Assembly: GCF_900607235.1 (NCBI RefSeq)
Contig: NZ_LR027848.1
Coordinates: 919,241-983,240 of the forward strand
Direction: 5' to 3'
Source: Olivibacter jilunii
Lineage (GTDB): Bacteria; Bacteroidota; Bacteroidia; Sphingobacteriales; Sphingobacteriaceae
DNA: 64,000 nt
Positions within the stretch are counted from its first letter, which is position 1. Every line of letters begins with the position of its first letter. This document shows positions 9,236-18,297 of this stretch, one piece after another. The notes below the pieces were generated by a model. The model was not told the origin of the DNA. It searched no databases and worked only from the letters and a program-made list of their open reading frames with translations. Position numbers and translations under genes: made by a program.

Positions 9236-9695
9236 AGGGATTACCTCAGTGAAATTCCATCGGTCGATTTCGCCTTTAACCTACTGATAAAGGTGTTTAG
9301 ATTATAAGAACGTTTTTTTTTGTCACTTTCTTCCGCAGAAAGTAACCAAAGACTCATCGCTTGGAACTTTGCTACGATGGTAGTGCCTCAACCTGCAAGC
9401 CGCAAACTTCCTAGGCGATATTTCAGCTGAACGAAGAGCTTTTGCGGGCAGCCATAGGGGCCCCGAGTGTCGGATAAACGGCCTTGGAGGATACCGAAGC
9501 AACGAGCAGCAAAGCATGTGCACGCCTGTTCATATTGCAGTATCCAAGCGGATTGAGGAAGTGAAACGGCTCCAATACGCGCCAGTGATGCTTTGCAATC
9601 AGGTGCAAGGTAGCCTACACCGCCTTGATTTTGCTCAACTTTTATCAAGAAAAGTTGAATAAAAAAACGTTCTTTTTTAAAAGCGAATCCTGTTA
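9236..9695. repeat. Mosaic dispersed repeat, copy B (core on minus strand)
   Basis: The spacer 9178-9842 holds copy B of the repeat seen at 2530-3085 and 19310-19760. A left flank (9236-9305, GATTTCGCCTTTAACC... AAAGGTGTTTAGATTA) is similar to the flank of copy A on the same strand. Then come AAGAACGTTTTTTTTTGTCAC, a core of about 330 bases on the minus strand that is nearly identical to copy C, and a right end AAAAAAACGTTCTTTTTTAAAAGCGAA. The two ends carry AAGAACGTTTTTTT as an inverted repeat. Open frames within it (9323-9523, 9388-9648, 9423-9608) are by-products of the repeat; the same peptide-like strings appear in the other copies. No transposase is present. Confidence 0.8.
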
Positions 9696-9786
9696 TTTTT
9701 AGGTGTTATATTCGACAGTCATTTAAAATAGTTATAGGAATTGAAAAAGGATGCAACAAAGGTTCACATTGCGACACAATGGTACA

Positions 9787-9817
9787 TTGTATATAAGCGT
9801 TAATTTGCCTATGTTTG
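9787..9817 (+). promoter_or_regulatory. Promoter of the GH20 gene (TTG, 20-base spacer, TATGTTTG)
   Basis: TTG at 9787-9789 and TATGTTTG at 9810-9817 match the Bacteroidetes -33/-7 consensus with a 20-base spacer. Transcription would start near 9823, about 20 bases before the ATG. Confidence 0.6.
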
Positions 9818-9842
9818 CAAAGTCAGATCTTATAAGAAACAA

Positions 9843-12107
9843 ATGGAAAAGAAGAAGTTCTCTACCGGGCTATCTCTATGGGTTTTTCTTTGCCTTTGCC
9901 CAACGATACTCTTTGCTCAAGATAGCCTTTCTATTATACCAGCACCAACATTTTTACAAGAAAAGCCCGGATACTTTCAATACCCGGAATTAGCGGAGGT
10001 CTACGTAAGTCAAGATTTTACAGAAGAAGTTGAATTGCTCCGAACCCATCCCTATATCCATTTTGAAACGCCTCATAAGCTGAAATCCAGGAAAAAGATG
10101 CCCGAAAGCGGTATTTTTTTGCTTAAAGCCGAAGCCGAGGATCGCCTGCCCCAACGCGCTTATCAATTGGAGGTAGACACAGGAAAGATAACGATCATAG
10201 CCCATGATCGTCAAGGGGTAATACACGCTTTAGCGACACTCACCCAAATTGCTTATACGCAATCAAACGAACGCTTGCTACCGGCTGTTTCCATACAAGA
10301 CGAACCTGCTTTTGTTTATCGGGGATTAATGCTTGACGTGTCTCGGCATTTTTACCCGATTTCTTTTTTGAAGCGAATGATTGATCTGATGGCCCTATAT
10401 AAGTTAAACACCTTTCATTGGCATTTAACGGATGGGGCGGGATGGCGTCTGGAAATAAAAAAATATCCTCAACTGACGCAAAAGGCGGCGTGGAGAAATT
10501 ATCCTCGTTGGAAGGATTGGTGGAATTCGGGACGAAGATACTTGGAAGTGGGAGATCCTAATGCTTCCGGTGGGTACTACACGCAAGAGGAAGCGCGTGA
10601 TTTTGTAGGCTATGCAGCTGAAAAAGGCATTACCGTAATTCCCGAAATTGAGATGCCCGGGCATAGTGAAGAGGTTTTGGCAACTTTTCCGCAGCTCTCC
10701 TGCTCAGGTGAGGCTTATAGAAATGCGGAGTTTTGTATTGGCAATGAGGAGACCTTTTCTTTTATTACTAATGTGTTAGATGAAGTGATGGATATATTTC
10801 CTTCTACGTATATCCATATTGGGGGAGATGAAGCAGACAAGAAAGCTTGGAAAAACTGTCCCAAATGCCAAGAACGGATAAAGAGCGATAATCTTCAAAA
10901 TGAAGAAGGCCTGCAGAGTTATGCGATCAAGCGGGTTGAGGCGTATTTGAAAGACAAGGGGAGAAAACTCATTGGATGGGACGAAATATTGGAGGGGGGC
11001 TTGCCCCCGGAAGCGACTGTCATGAGCTGGCGGGGAGAGCAAGGTGGGATTGAGGCGGCAAACGCGGGGCACGATGTGATTATGACGCCCGGCGCTTATC
11101 TATATTTCGACTCTTACCAAAGTAATCCAATTGGTCAGCCGGAGGCCATGGGCGGTTTCTTACCTTTAGAGAAGGTGTATTCTTATCATCCCATTCCGGC
11201 TGAAATTGCGGCCGATCAACAAAAACATATTTTAGGGGTACAGGCAAATGTCTGGACAGAATACATGCCAACGCAGGAGCAAGTTGAATATATGGTTTTT
11301 CCAAGAGCTATAGCGTTGGCAGAAATTGGATGGACACCTGCTGATAAACGGGTTTGGCAAGACTTTAAAAAGCGTTTGCAAAAACATTATTTGCTTTTGC
11401 AACGCTTGCATGTCAACTACTATCGACCTTCTTATGATGTTTCCATTGCGAGTAAATATGACATCAATAAGAAAAAGGCAACGGTAACAATTTCTTCTGA
11501 GCAATATAGTCCTGAGATAAGATATACGACAGACGGAAGCGAACCAACAATGGCTTCTACGTTATACATTGACTCCTTGTCGCTCGTAAACACAACGACT
11601 ATTAAGGCAGCTGTTTTTAAAGATTCTGTCCGTTTTGGTAAGGTGGAGGATTTTACAGTTGATATCCATAAGGGAATTGGTAAAAAAATCGTTTACAATA
11701 ATCAATGGAATGACAAGTATCCGGCAAAGCTGGATAGTAGTTTATTAAATGGGCAATACGGTGGTCTAAGCTACGGTGACGGTGAATGGCAGGGATTTTT
11801 AGGTGATTTTGATGTGACACTTGATTTTGAACGACGCGAAGAACTACATGAGATAAAGTTGCGGTTCATGCAGCTTGCAGGGCCAGGGGTTTATATACCG
11901 GGCAGTGTGAAAATATTAGCCTCTGATGATGGTAGGCATTTCCGTGAAATGGAAAAAATCGATAACGATGTGCCGACGACCGATCCGTCTTTACGATTTA
12001 AGACGTTCAGTTTCGATCTGGAGGGTCGACTTGCGCGTTACATTCGTATTGTAGGCCAAAATAATAGGAAAGGATTTCTGTTTACAGATGAAATTGTGGT
12101 TTATTGA
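9843..12107 (+). CDS. Secreted beta-N-acetylhexosaminidase, GH20
   Basis: 754 residues. Signal peptide (residues 1-26, ending TILFAQ). The GH20b N-terminal domain is at about 30-145. The catalytic GH20 barrel runs from about 150 to 510: LDVSRHFYPISFLKRMID, NTFHWHLTDGAGWRLEIKKY, EIEMPGHSEE, and HIGGDEADKKAW, whose Asp-Glu pair is the catalytic acid/base and the residue that orients the substrate acetamido group. A chitobiase C-terminal-like beta domain (IRYTTDGSEPTMAST) lies near 565. A C-terminal F5/8-type discoidin-like domain (about 610-754) probably binds carbohydrate. It removes terminal GlcNAc or GalNAc from glycans or chitooligosaccharides in the periplasm or outside the cell. Its start was chosen by the signal peptide and the promoter 26 bases upstream. 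Confidence 0.93.
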   Translation: MEKKKFSTGLSLWVFLCLCPTILFAQDSLSIIPAPTFLQEKPGYFQYPELAEVYVSQDFTEEVELLRTHPYIHFETPHKLKSRKKMPESGIFLLKAEAEDRLPQRAYQLEVDTGKITIIAHDRQGVIHALATLTQIAYTQSNERLLPAVSIQDEPAFVYRGLMLDVSRHFYPISFLKRMIDLMALYKLNTFHWHLTDGAGWRLEIKKYPQLTQKAAWRNYPRWKDWWNSGRRYLEVGDPNASGGYYTQEEARDFVGYAAEKGITVIPEIEMPGHSEEVLATFPQLSCSGEAYRNAEFCIGNEETFSFITNVLDEVMDIFPSTYIHIGGDEADKKAWKNCPKCQERIKSDNLQNEEGLQSYAIKRVEAYLKDKGRKLIGWDEILEGGLPPEATVMSWRGEQGGIEAANAGHDVIMTPGAYLYFDSYQSNPIGQPEAMGGFLPLEKVYSYHPIPAEIAADQQKHILGVQANVWTEYMPTQEQVEYMVFPRAIALAEIGWTPADKRVWQDFKKRLQKHYLLLQRLHVNYYRPSYDVSIASKYDINKKKATVTISSEQYSPEIRYTTDGSEPTMASTLYIDSLSLVNTTTIKAAVFKDSVRFGKVEDFTVDIHKGIGKKIVYNNQWNDKYPAKLDSSLLNGQYGGLSYGDGEWQGFLGDFDVTLDFERREELHEIKLRFMQLAGPGVYIPGSVKILASDDGRHFREMEKIDNDVPTTDPSLRFKTFSFDLEGRLARYIRIVGQNNRKGFLFTDEIVVY

Positions 12108-12231
12108 GCTAGGACTGAAAGGTCTTATATGGCACCATTGGTGCAAGGCGTAAGGTAAAAGGTCTAGAGGCATAAGCTATAAACCCCGCTTGGTTGTGGT
12201 TGTATCTGTCTGCGATAGGGGGAGAATGCAA

Positions 12232-15144
12232 CTAACTTAATAACTCTTTAATATCATCTGCAGTTAGCGATTTTACAAAGCTCTCTTCGGTTGTTATTAG
12301 TTGATTGGCTATCGTCTTTTTGCGATCTTGTAAAGCCAGAATTTTTTCTTCTACACTATCTTTTGTGATAAACTTATAAATGAACACGTTTTTCGTTTGT
12401 CCTATACGATGCGACCGGTCGATAGCTTGTTGTTCTACAGCCGGATTCCACCAAGGGTCAAGAATAAATACATAATCTGCTTCTATAAGATTTAATCCAA
12501 CACCTCCCGCTTTAATGGAAATTAGGAAAAGCTTAACTTCCTCGTTATTTCTAAAGTCATTAACCACATCTTCTCGGTTTCTTGTTGAGCCGTCTAAGTA
12601 AGCATACCTGATTTTTTTCTTATCAAAATGCCGGCGGAAAATTTCCAGTTGTTTTACAAACTGTGAAAATATAAGCACTTTATGTCCTCTTGATAAGACG
12701 CTGTCCAGCGTGTGCACCACGTTCTCGAATTTGCCCGATTCTCCCTCATAGTCCTCGTCCACCATGCGCGGATGATTTGCCAGTTGGCGAAGTTTTGTTA
12801 AGCCTTGCAGTACTTGAATCTGTGATTTAACCATTAATTCGTCGAGCGATTGCTCTAGCAGAACGTTGCGATACTCCGATTTAATCTTTTCGTAATACTC
12901 GGCCTGTTCATCGCTCATTTTGCAATAAAAGATCTGCTCAGACTTGGGAGGAAGCTCTTGCGCTACCTGATCTTTTGTTCTCCTTAACACAAAGGGTTTG
13001 ATAATCGCTTGGAGCTTGCGCGCCTTTTCTTCATCCTTTTTCTTCTCAATCGGAATTACAAAGTCGGACTGGAAATGAGCATGACTGCCTAATAATCCTG
13101 GGTTTAAAAAAGACATTTGCGACCAGAGATCGCCCACCGAATTCTCAACCGGTGTACCACTGAGCGTTAATCGATATTTGCTTCTTAGTTCTTTTACTGC
13201 TTTAAAGGACTTGGAACTTGGATTTTTGATGTTCTGGCTTTCATCCAAAATAATATAATGAAAATAAAATCCCTGTAATAATTCTTCATCGACACGAGCG
13301 ATGCCATAGGTAGTAATAACGACATCAAATTTTCCAAAATGGTCGTTTACTTTCGGCCTATTGGTACCTGTATGAATTAATATATTTAATGCAGGTGCAA
13401 ATTTCTCGGCTTCACTCTGCCAATTGTAAATGAGTGAGGTCGGCATGATGATCAGCGAGGTGCCTTGGATGCCTTTCTCTTGTAACTCTTCTCGTTCTTT
13501 TTGCAGCAATGCCAGAGTTTGCACCGTTTTTCCTAAACCCATATCATCGGCTAAGCAACCCCCAAAATGATAGTTTTTCAAAAAATGAAACCAGTTATAT
13601 CCCGCTTTTTGATAACTTCTCAATGAACCTTTAAAATGGAGTGGTTGTGCAATATCGTCGATTTGTTCAAATTCCTGAAGACGCTGCAACTTCCGCTCCA
13701 TACTAAGCCCTTGGATATTACTTTCACTTAGATCGTTGATTAAGCCAATATGATGTTTTTGAAGCTGAATGCTTCCTTTGTTTGCGGAATAATAAAACAG
13801 GTTATTAAATTGAGCAAACCAAGCTTCCGGAATAATCGCTATTTCTCCGGAAGGTAAAATAAACTCCCTCTTTTGATGCAGGATATGGTCTCGCAACTGA
13901 ATAAAAGGAATTTCATATGGACCAAAGCGAACAATGGCATGAACATCGAACCAATCATTTTCTTCTTTTACTTCCAGATCAATCTTGGTATTACCAAGTA
14001 AATATTTCCGGTGGTTTTCTGTTTTTTGCTCGATTTGATAACCCTTATTAATCAAAAAGTCGTGGTTTACGTTAATCCAGTTAATCAATAAGTGGGTGTT
14101 AGTGGCGCCGTCGATATGTTCCGGATGTTTTTTTATATTCAGGTTGTTGAAAAGCGGATCCGGTTTTGATAACCCCAAGTTCAAAAGTTCTTGTAAATGG
14201 TCTTCCTCCCATTTTAAGGATCGTTTTACCCGATGGAAGGTGTAAAGATCTTCTGATTCTTTGTAATCCATTCGAACGGTAACCTTATGTTCGCTACCGG
14301 CATCAAAGGTATACGGGCCATATTTAAATTGCAATTGCGCAAAGGCGTCGCCATTGGCGGTATTAACAATTTTAAGCAAGGGAGATGCCTCATGTTGATA
14401 GGTTTTGATATCAAAGCCTTCCGCGTAGACGTGGTGCTTAGTGATCAACGACCGTACAAATCGATCGAAGTAATTATACTCGGTATTTCTGGGGATGCTG
14501 ATATAACGCTTATTTAGGAAAGGCGATAGTTTTTTTCCGTCTAAATCTTGTTCAAAAGAATATAGCGTTCCTTCTAATAATAGCCAAGCAGGTTCATTGC
14601 TGATGATCTGCGCATTTTTGTACATAAAATCAATGCGCAGTCCCTGATACTTTATGGTCGGGAAATAACGTGTTTCTTCCGCATTTCTGCGAAAATGAAA
14701 CAGTACGGAAGCAGGCTCGGGAGCAATCGTCAGTTTTTCTTCTACGGGCCATCCCTCTTTGCTCATTAGGTAAAGTGGTTTATCGCGGATAAGCTGTAAG
14801 ATGGCTGCCAGTTTTTTATCTATTTTTGGACGGATATAATCAAATAATTTTTTGTCGAAGATTTTGCTGAAGAATTCGCGTGGGCGAATCGCTTTTTTAT
14901 GCATCTTTTTGATGAGTTCCGATTGCTCTAGCTCGTCGAGCAGTTTAATGATTTTTAAGTCGTTGTCTTCGAGTGCGGGTGCATACTCGCGAGCGGTATT
15001 GCTAAAAATTCGCTGATAGGTAAGTGAAAATTCGCCATTTGGATTTAATTGTACAATGTGCGGCTCAATTAAATAACCCAAAAATTCATGTTGACATAAC
15101 GAATAAACTAAACTATATGGTTTTTGCGTATCTATTCTTAGCAT
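12232..15144 (-). CDS. SNF2/SWI2-family DEAD-like helicase (HepA/RapA type)
   Basis: 970 residues. The N-terminal half (about 1-490) is a divergent region typical of bacterial SNF2 proteins. The helicase core begins with GSLRSYQKAGYNWFHFL and has Walker A GLADDMGLGKT-type sequence (LADDMGLGKTVQTLALLQ, about 527), the DExx box variant LDESQNIKN (about 631), TLSGTPVENS, FVLRRTKDQV, and the C-terminal lobe with LDGSTRNRED, ISIKAGGVGLNL and DPWWNPAVEQQAIDRSHRIG (about 905). These proteins are ATP-driven translocases on DNA; the cellular role in Bacteroidota is not settled. The gene stands alone, divergent from the dipeptidase gene. The frame is intact. Confidence 0.9.
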   Translation of the reverse strand: MLRIDTQKPYSLVYSLCQHEFLGYLIEPHIVQLNPNGEFSLTYQRIFSNTAREYAPALEDNDLKIIKLLDELEQSELIKKMHKKAIRPREFFSKIFDKKLFDYIRPKIDKKLAAILQLIRDKPLYLMSKEGWPVEEKLTIAPEPASVLFHFRRNAEETRYFPTIKYQGLRIDFMYKNAQIISNEPAWLLLEGTLYSFEQDLDGKKLSPFLNKRYISIPRNTEYNYFDRFVRSLITKHHVYAEGFDIKTYQHEASPLLKIVNTANGDAFAQLQFKYGPYTFDAGSEHKVTVRMDYKESEDLYTFHRVKRSLKWEEDHLQELLNLGLSKPDPLFNNLNIKKHPEHIDGATNTHLLINWINVNHDFLINKGYQIEQKTENHRKYLLGNTKIDLEVKEENDWFDVHAIVRFGPYEIPFIQLRDHILHQKREFILPSGEIAIIPEAWFAQFNNLFYYSANKGSIQLQKHHIGLINDLSESNIQGLSMERKLQRLQEFEQIDDIAQPLHFKGSLRSYQKAGYNWFHFLKNYHFGGCLADDMGLGKTVQTLALLQKEREELQEKGIQGTSLIIMPTSLIYNWQSEAEKFAPALNILIHTGTNRPKVNDHFGKFDVVITTYGIARVDEELLQGFYFHYIILDESQNIKNPSSKSFKAVKELRSKYRLTLSGTPVENSVGDLWSQMSFLNPGLLGSHAHFQSDFVIPIEKKKDEEKARKLQAIIKPFVLRRTKDQVAQELPPKSEQIFYCKMSDEQAEYYEKIKSEYRNVLLEQSLDELMVKSQIQVLQGLTKLRQLANHPRMVDEDYEGESGKFENVVHTLDSVLSRGHKVLIFSQFVKQLEIFRRHFDKKKIRYAYLDGSTRNREDVVNDFRNNEEVKLFLISIKAGGVGLNLIEADYVFILDPWWNPAVEQQAIDRSHRIGQTKNVFIYKFITKDSVEEKILALQDRKKTIANQLITTEESFVKSLTADDIKELLS

Positions 15145-15214
15145 TATCTGTCGTTAAAAAAGCTTTAAATATAAGGTTTTTAATAATATATTGCGAAATA
15201 TTGCCCTATTGCTC

Positions 15215-16351
15215 ATGAAATTTTTTCTGTTTTTTTTCTATTTACTGTTAGCTGCCTCCTTGTCCGCCAGGCAGCAAGCAGACGACCTTCATAAAAACGC
15301 AATCGTGATTGATTTGCATAATGATGTTCTTTCGGAATCAATTATCACGGGAAAAGATATAACAAAGCGATTGACCAAAGGTCATACGGACTTTCCAAGG
15401 TTGAAGAAAGGGGGGGTTGATGTACAATTCTTCTCGGTATGGTGCGACGGGAAAAAATTAAAGCCCTTTCAGTATGCAAATAGGCAAATAGATGCTTTGA
15501 ATGAACTGATAGAACGGAATACAGACCAAATAATCCTTGCTAAAAGTGTAGGTGATATTTATAAAGGGGTGCAACAAGGTAAAATAGTAGCGATGCTCGG
15601 GGTAGAAGGGGGACATATGATTGAAAATCAGCTTAGCAATTTGGATAGCTTATACCGTAGGGGCGTACGCTATTTAACCTTAACATGGAATAATAGTACT
15701 GCGTGGGCCTCTTCGGCAGCTGATGAGCGGAAAGGAAAGCGTCGGGGGCTGACAGACTTTGGAAGGCAGGTGGTTAGGCGGATGAACGAATTAGGCATGG
15801 TAATTGACTTGTCGCATGTAGGAGAACAGACTTTTTATGATGTACTGAAGATTACGGATAAGCCGGTTTTTGTATCACATAGCGATGTTTATTCCATTAA
15901 CCCACATTACCGAAACCTGACGGATCAACAGATCAAAGCTATTGCTAAAAATGGCGGGGTTATCGGCGTGAATTTTTATGCGGATTTTTTAGATCCAACT
16001 TTTCGCCGGAATGTAAGTTTGCTATATGCAAAGCATATCAGTTCGACGGATAGCCTGCCGGTAAGTATAGATAAAAAATATCGTCTGCTTCCTGTTCAAG
16101 TACGGCAACAAGTGGCACCACCGCTATCGCTCGTTGTGGATCATATCAATTATTTGGTACAAGTAGCTGGTATTGACCACGTGGGTATCGGTGCAGACTT
16201 TGATGGCATGGACGCTACCCCGGCAGGATTGGCCGATGTAGGTGAATACCCTCATCTAACCGAAGCACTTATTGCATGTGGTTACACCGATGAAATGATT
16301 AAAAAAATATGGGGCGGCAACGTGCTGCGTGTACTTCGCGCACAAGAGTGA
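15215..16351 (+). CDS. Secreted membrane dipeptidase, peptidase family M19
   Basis: 378 residues from the ATG at 15215. The longer frame would begin with a TTG at 15191, but the ATG is followed directly by a clean signal peptide (KFFLFFFYLLLAASLSA). M19 zinc ligands are visible: IDLHNDVLSES (His-x-Asp), LGVEGGHMI (bridging Glu), IDLSHVGEQTF (His) and FVSHSDVYSINPHYRNLTD (His), with the C-terminal GIGADFDGMD. The family hydrolyses dipeptides, including those with D-amino acids in some members. It would act in the periplasm. It converges with the GFKPRFK-repeat gene, whose end lies 5 bases away. Confidence 0.92.
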   Translation: MKFFLFFFYLLLAASLSARQQADDLHKNAIVIDLHNDVLSESIITGKDITKRLTKGHTDFPRLKKGGVDVQFFSVWCDGKKLKPFQYANRQIDALNELIERNTDQIILAKSVGDIYKGVQQGKIVAMLGVEGGHMIENQLSNLDSLYRRGVRYLTLTWNNSTAWASSAADERKGKRRGLTDFGRQVVRRMNELGMVIDLSHVGEQTFYDVLKITDKPVFVSHSDVYSINPHYRNLTDQQIKAIAKNGGVIGVNFYADFLDPTFRRNVSLLYAKHISSTDSLPVSIDKKYRLLPVQVRQQVAPPLSLVVDHINYLVQVAGIDHVGIGADFDGMDATPAGLADVGEYPHLTEALIACGYTDEMIKKIWGGNVLRVLRAQE

Positions 16352-16356
16352 CGATA

Positions 16357-17445
16357 TTATTTGTCGTTTCCTGTATCGCCCTTTTTGAGTCCCGGTTTAA
16401 ACCGAGGCTTAAAGCCTAAAGGTTTAGCTTCAGTGCTCGCGGCGTTGTGCTCGGTGTCTGTATTCGGATTTGTATGAGGAACCTCAGCTTTTGCTTCGGG
16501 AGCCATATTTTTTTTATCCCCCTCAGCACCGGGATTGGATGTTTGTTGCGGTTTTTCCGTAGACGTTTTATTTGTAATACCGGCTTTGAATCTAGGCTTA
16601 AATCCCGTTGGCTTCGAAATAGTAGGCGATTCATTATCAGTCGATTTGTCGGACACATCTTTCGCATCTTTTGACTCGCCCTCCACCTTACTTGCTTGGT
16701 TTGAGGGGTGGCCAGGTTCTTTCCGCAGGTGTTCGGCTGCTGTTTTATCGGTAAGGCCAGCTTTGAACCTGGGTTTGAAGCCCATGGGTTTGGATAGGTC
16801 TTTTGGTTCACCGGTCTTCTGTGTTTCAGAAGGTTCCTCTGTTTTGCCTATTTTTTCAAGTTGCTTAGGCAGCGCAGGTTCTTCTTTTGGTATTGCCGTT
16901 TCCTTATTTGTTACGCCAGCTTTAAAACGGGGTTTAAAACCGGACGGCTTATTGACATGGTCGGTAGCTGGCGCTACAGTTGGAGGGGTATCCTCACCCT
17001 TTACAGATTGATCTTCTGCATGGTCTTCTTTGGAACGCGTGGTCTGTCCCGGTTTAAATCTAGGTTTGAAACCGGTGGGCGCTTTGCTTGCACTATCCGT
17101 ATCCGTTTCGGGGTTCGGAGCGGGTTTTGCTTCTCCGGTAGGTGGAGTTGCTTTAAACCGCGGTTTAAAGCCGGTAGGTTTCGCGGCTTGCGGGGATTCT
17201 GCTGCAGCAATGGCCTTGTTTTCGTCCAAAGAAGAAGTGCTAATGGGCGCCTGAGATAGGCCAACCTCTTCTTTGAGATGATAGCTTTTCCGTAAGCGGT
17301 TAAACCAGAATTTCTTTGTATGGTCGAAGCTCTTTTCGCCCATTAGCTCAAAATGACTTTTGAACTCTCTATACAATTGAGGTTCCACCTTCTCTAATTG
17401 GCGAAGGTCTATCCTTTTTTTTATAAAGAAATCTTCGAAAGTCAT
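16357..17445 (-). CDS. Hypothetical protein with six GFKPRFK repeats
   Basis: 362 residues, no signal peptide and no membrane segment. Residues 1-58 form a folded-looking basic helical domain (MTFEDFFIKKRIDL..., ending FWFNRLRKSYHL). The rest is low-complexity Lys/Glu/Pro/Thr/Ser linker carrying six near-identical motifs GFKPRFK[AP][GT] at residues 92, 125, 169, 222, 281 and 344. The gaps between successive motifs grow steadily (33, 44, 53, 59, 63 residues). The motifs are preceded by KP[TSML] or APT. I do not recognise a named family. Such evenly conserved motifs in disordered linkers suggest multivalent binding to a partner such as nucleic acid or a protein groove; that is inference. It lies 116 bases downstream of yebC on the same strand, separated by a 7-bp tandem array. 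Confidence 0.75.
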   Translation of the reverse strand: MTFEDFFIKKRIDLRQLEKVEPQLYREFKSHFELMGEKSFDHTKKFWFNRLRKSYHLKEEVGLSQAPISTSSLDENKAIAAAESPQAAKPTGFKPRFKATPPTGEAKPAPNPETDTDSASKAPTGFKPRFKPGQTTRSKEDHAEDQSVKGEDTPPTVAPATDHVNKPSGFKPRFKAGVTNKETAIPKEEPALPKQLEKIGKTEEPSETQKTGEPKDLSKPMGFKPRFKAGLTDKTAAEHLRKEPGHPSNQASKVEGESKDAKDVSDKSTDNESPTISKPTGFKPRFKAGITNKTSTEKPQQTSNPGAEGDKKNMAPEAKAEVPHTNPNTDTEHNAASTEAKPLGFKPRFKPGLKKGDTGNDK

Positions 17446-17450
17446 TCTTT

Positions 17451-17508
17451 TAGTATTAAGTATCTAGTATCAGGTATCAAGTATCGGGTATCAAGTACCC
17501 AAGTATCA
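17451..17508. repeat. Degenerate 7-bp tandem array, unit nnGTATC
   Basis: Eight consecutive degenerate heptamers (tagtatt, aagtatc, tagtatc, aggtatc, aagtatc, gggtatc, aagtacc, then aagtatc after one extra base) fill the space just upstream of the GFKPRFK gene start. The period matches the arrays at 24275-24407 and in the arg operon spacers. Confidence 0.75.
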
Positions 17509-17520
17509 TTCTGGCTACTT

Positions 17521-17538
17521 ACCTGCCTGCCGGCAGGT
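17521..17538. repeat. Palindrome ACCTGCC-TGCC-GGCAGGT
   Basis: A short perfect palindrome related to the CCTGCCT/AGGCAGG hairpins at 2473-2491 and about 2881-2899. It lies between yebC and the GFKPRFK gene and could act as an RNA hairpin between the two. There is no T-run, so it is not a classical terminator. Confidence 0.6.
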
Positions 17539-17561
17539 GTCTTTTATCTTGATACTACTAA

Positions 17562-18287
17562 TTAAACCATATTATGATACACCGCTTGTACGTCGTCGTC
17601 TTCCTCAATCTTATCGATGAGTTTCATCACTTCTGCAGAAGCCTCTTCCGAAACTTCAGTTGTAGAGAGGTTAATGCGCTCTAATTTAGCACTTTTTACG
17701 TCAATGCCCTTTTCTTCTAATAGTTTTTGCATATTGCCGAAGTCCTCGAAAGACGTTTGTACTACCACAATGTCGTTTCCTTCTTCGTCTGCTTCGACGT
17801 AGAGTTCCTCCAGGCCGCCATCGATTAACTCCAATTCCAGTTCTTCTAAATTCAGGTCTTCTGTCGCCGCAAAACGAAAGATTGACTTGCGTTGAAAGAT
17901 AAAGTCAAGTGAGCCCGTTTTACCTAAAGAACCGCCTGCTTTAGTGAAATAGCTTCTGATATTAGCCACTGTTCTATTGGTATTGTCAGTGGCTGTTTCG
18001 ATTAAAATGGGTACTCCATGTGGGCCATAGCCCTCATAAACATGCTCTTCGTAACCTTTGGCGTCTTTCTCAGATGCACGTTTGATCGCAGCTTCTATCC
18101 GATCTTTCGGCATGTTGACCGCCTTCGCGTTCTGTATAGCCGTGCGAAGACGTGAGTTGGACTCCGGATGAGGTCCGCTCTCTTTAACAGCGATGGCGAT
18201 TTCCTTTCCAAGGCGTGTAAATTGGACCGCCATCTTGGCCCAGCGTTTAAATTTTCTTTCTTTTCTAAACTCAAATGCTCTTCCCAT
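17562..18287 (-). CDS. yebC: YebC/PmpR family protein (translation factor/transcriptional regulator)
   Basis: 241 residues, the family length. The N-terminal signature is present in the form MGRAFEFRKERKFKRWAKMA (Bacteroidota variant of MAGHSKW...), followed by FTRLGKEIAIAVKESGPHPESN, MPKDRIEAAIKRA, YEGYGPHGVPILIE and NRTVANIRSYFTKAGGSLG. Members of this family have been described as DNA-binding regulators and, more recently, as ribosome-associated factors relieving stalling at proline runs; the sequence cannot tell which applies. Threonine dehydrogenase lies just upstream on the same strand with a 10-base gap, so the two are probably co-transcribed. Confidence 0.93.
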   Translation of the reverse strand: MGRAFEFRKERKFKRWAKMAVQFTRLGKEIAIAVKESGPHPESNSRLRTAIQNAKAVNMPKDRIEAAIKRASEKDAKGYEEHVYEGYGPHGVPILIETATDNTNRTVANIRSYFTKAGGSLGKTGSLDFIFQRKSIFRFAATEDLNLEELELELIDGGLEELYVEADEEGNDIVVVQTSFEDFGNMQKLLEEKGIDVKSAKLERINLSTTEVSEEASAEVMKLIDKIEEDDDVQAVYHNMV

Positions 18288-18297
18288 ATAATGTATA

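Noticed and set aside
9323-9648. Three overlapping minus-strand frames (66, 61 and 86 codons)
   Set aside because: All lie in repeat copy B and are translations of the same repeat core in different frames.
16416-17264. Several frames opposite or in shifted frame to the GFKPRFK gene
   Set aside because: The repeated codons make long spurious frames on both strands; only the 362-residue frame has a sensible N-terminal domain.
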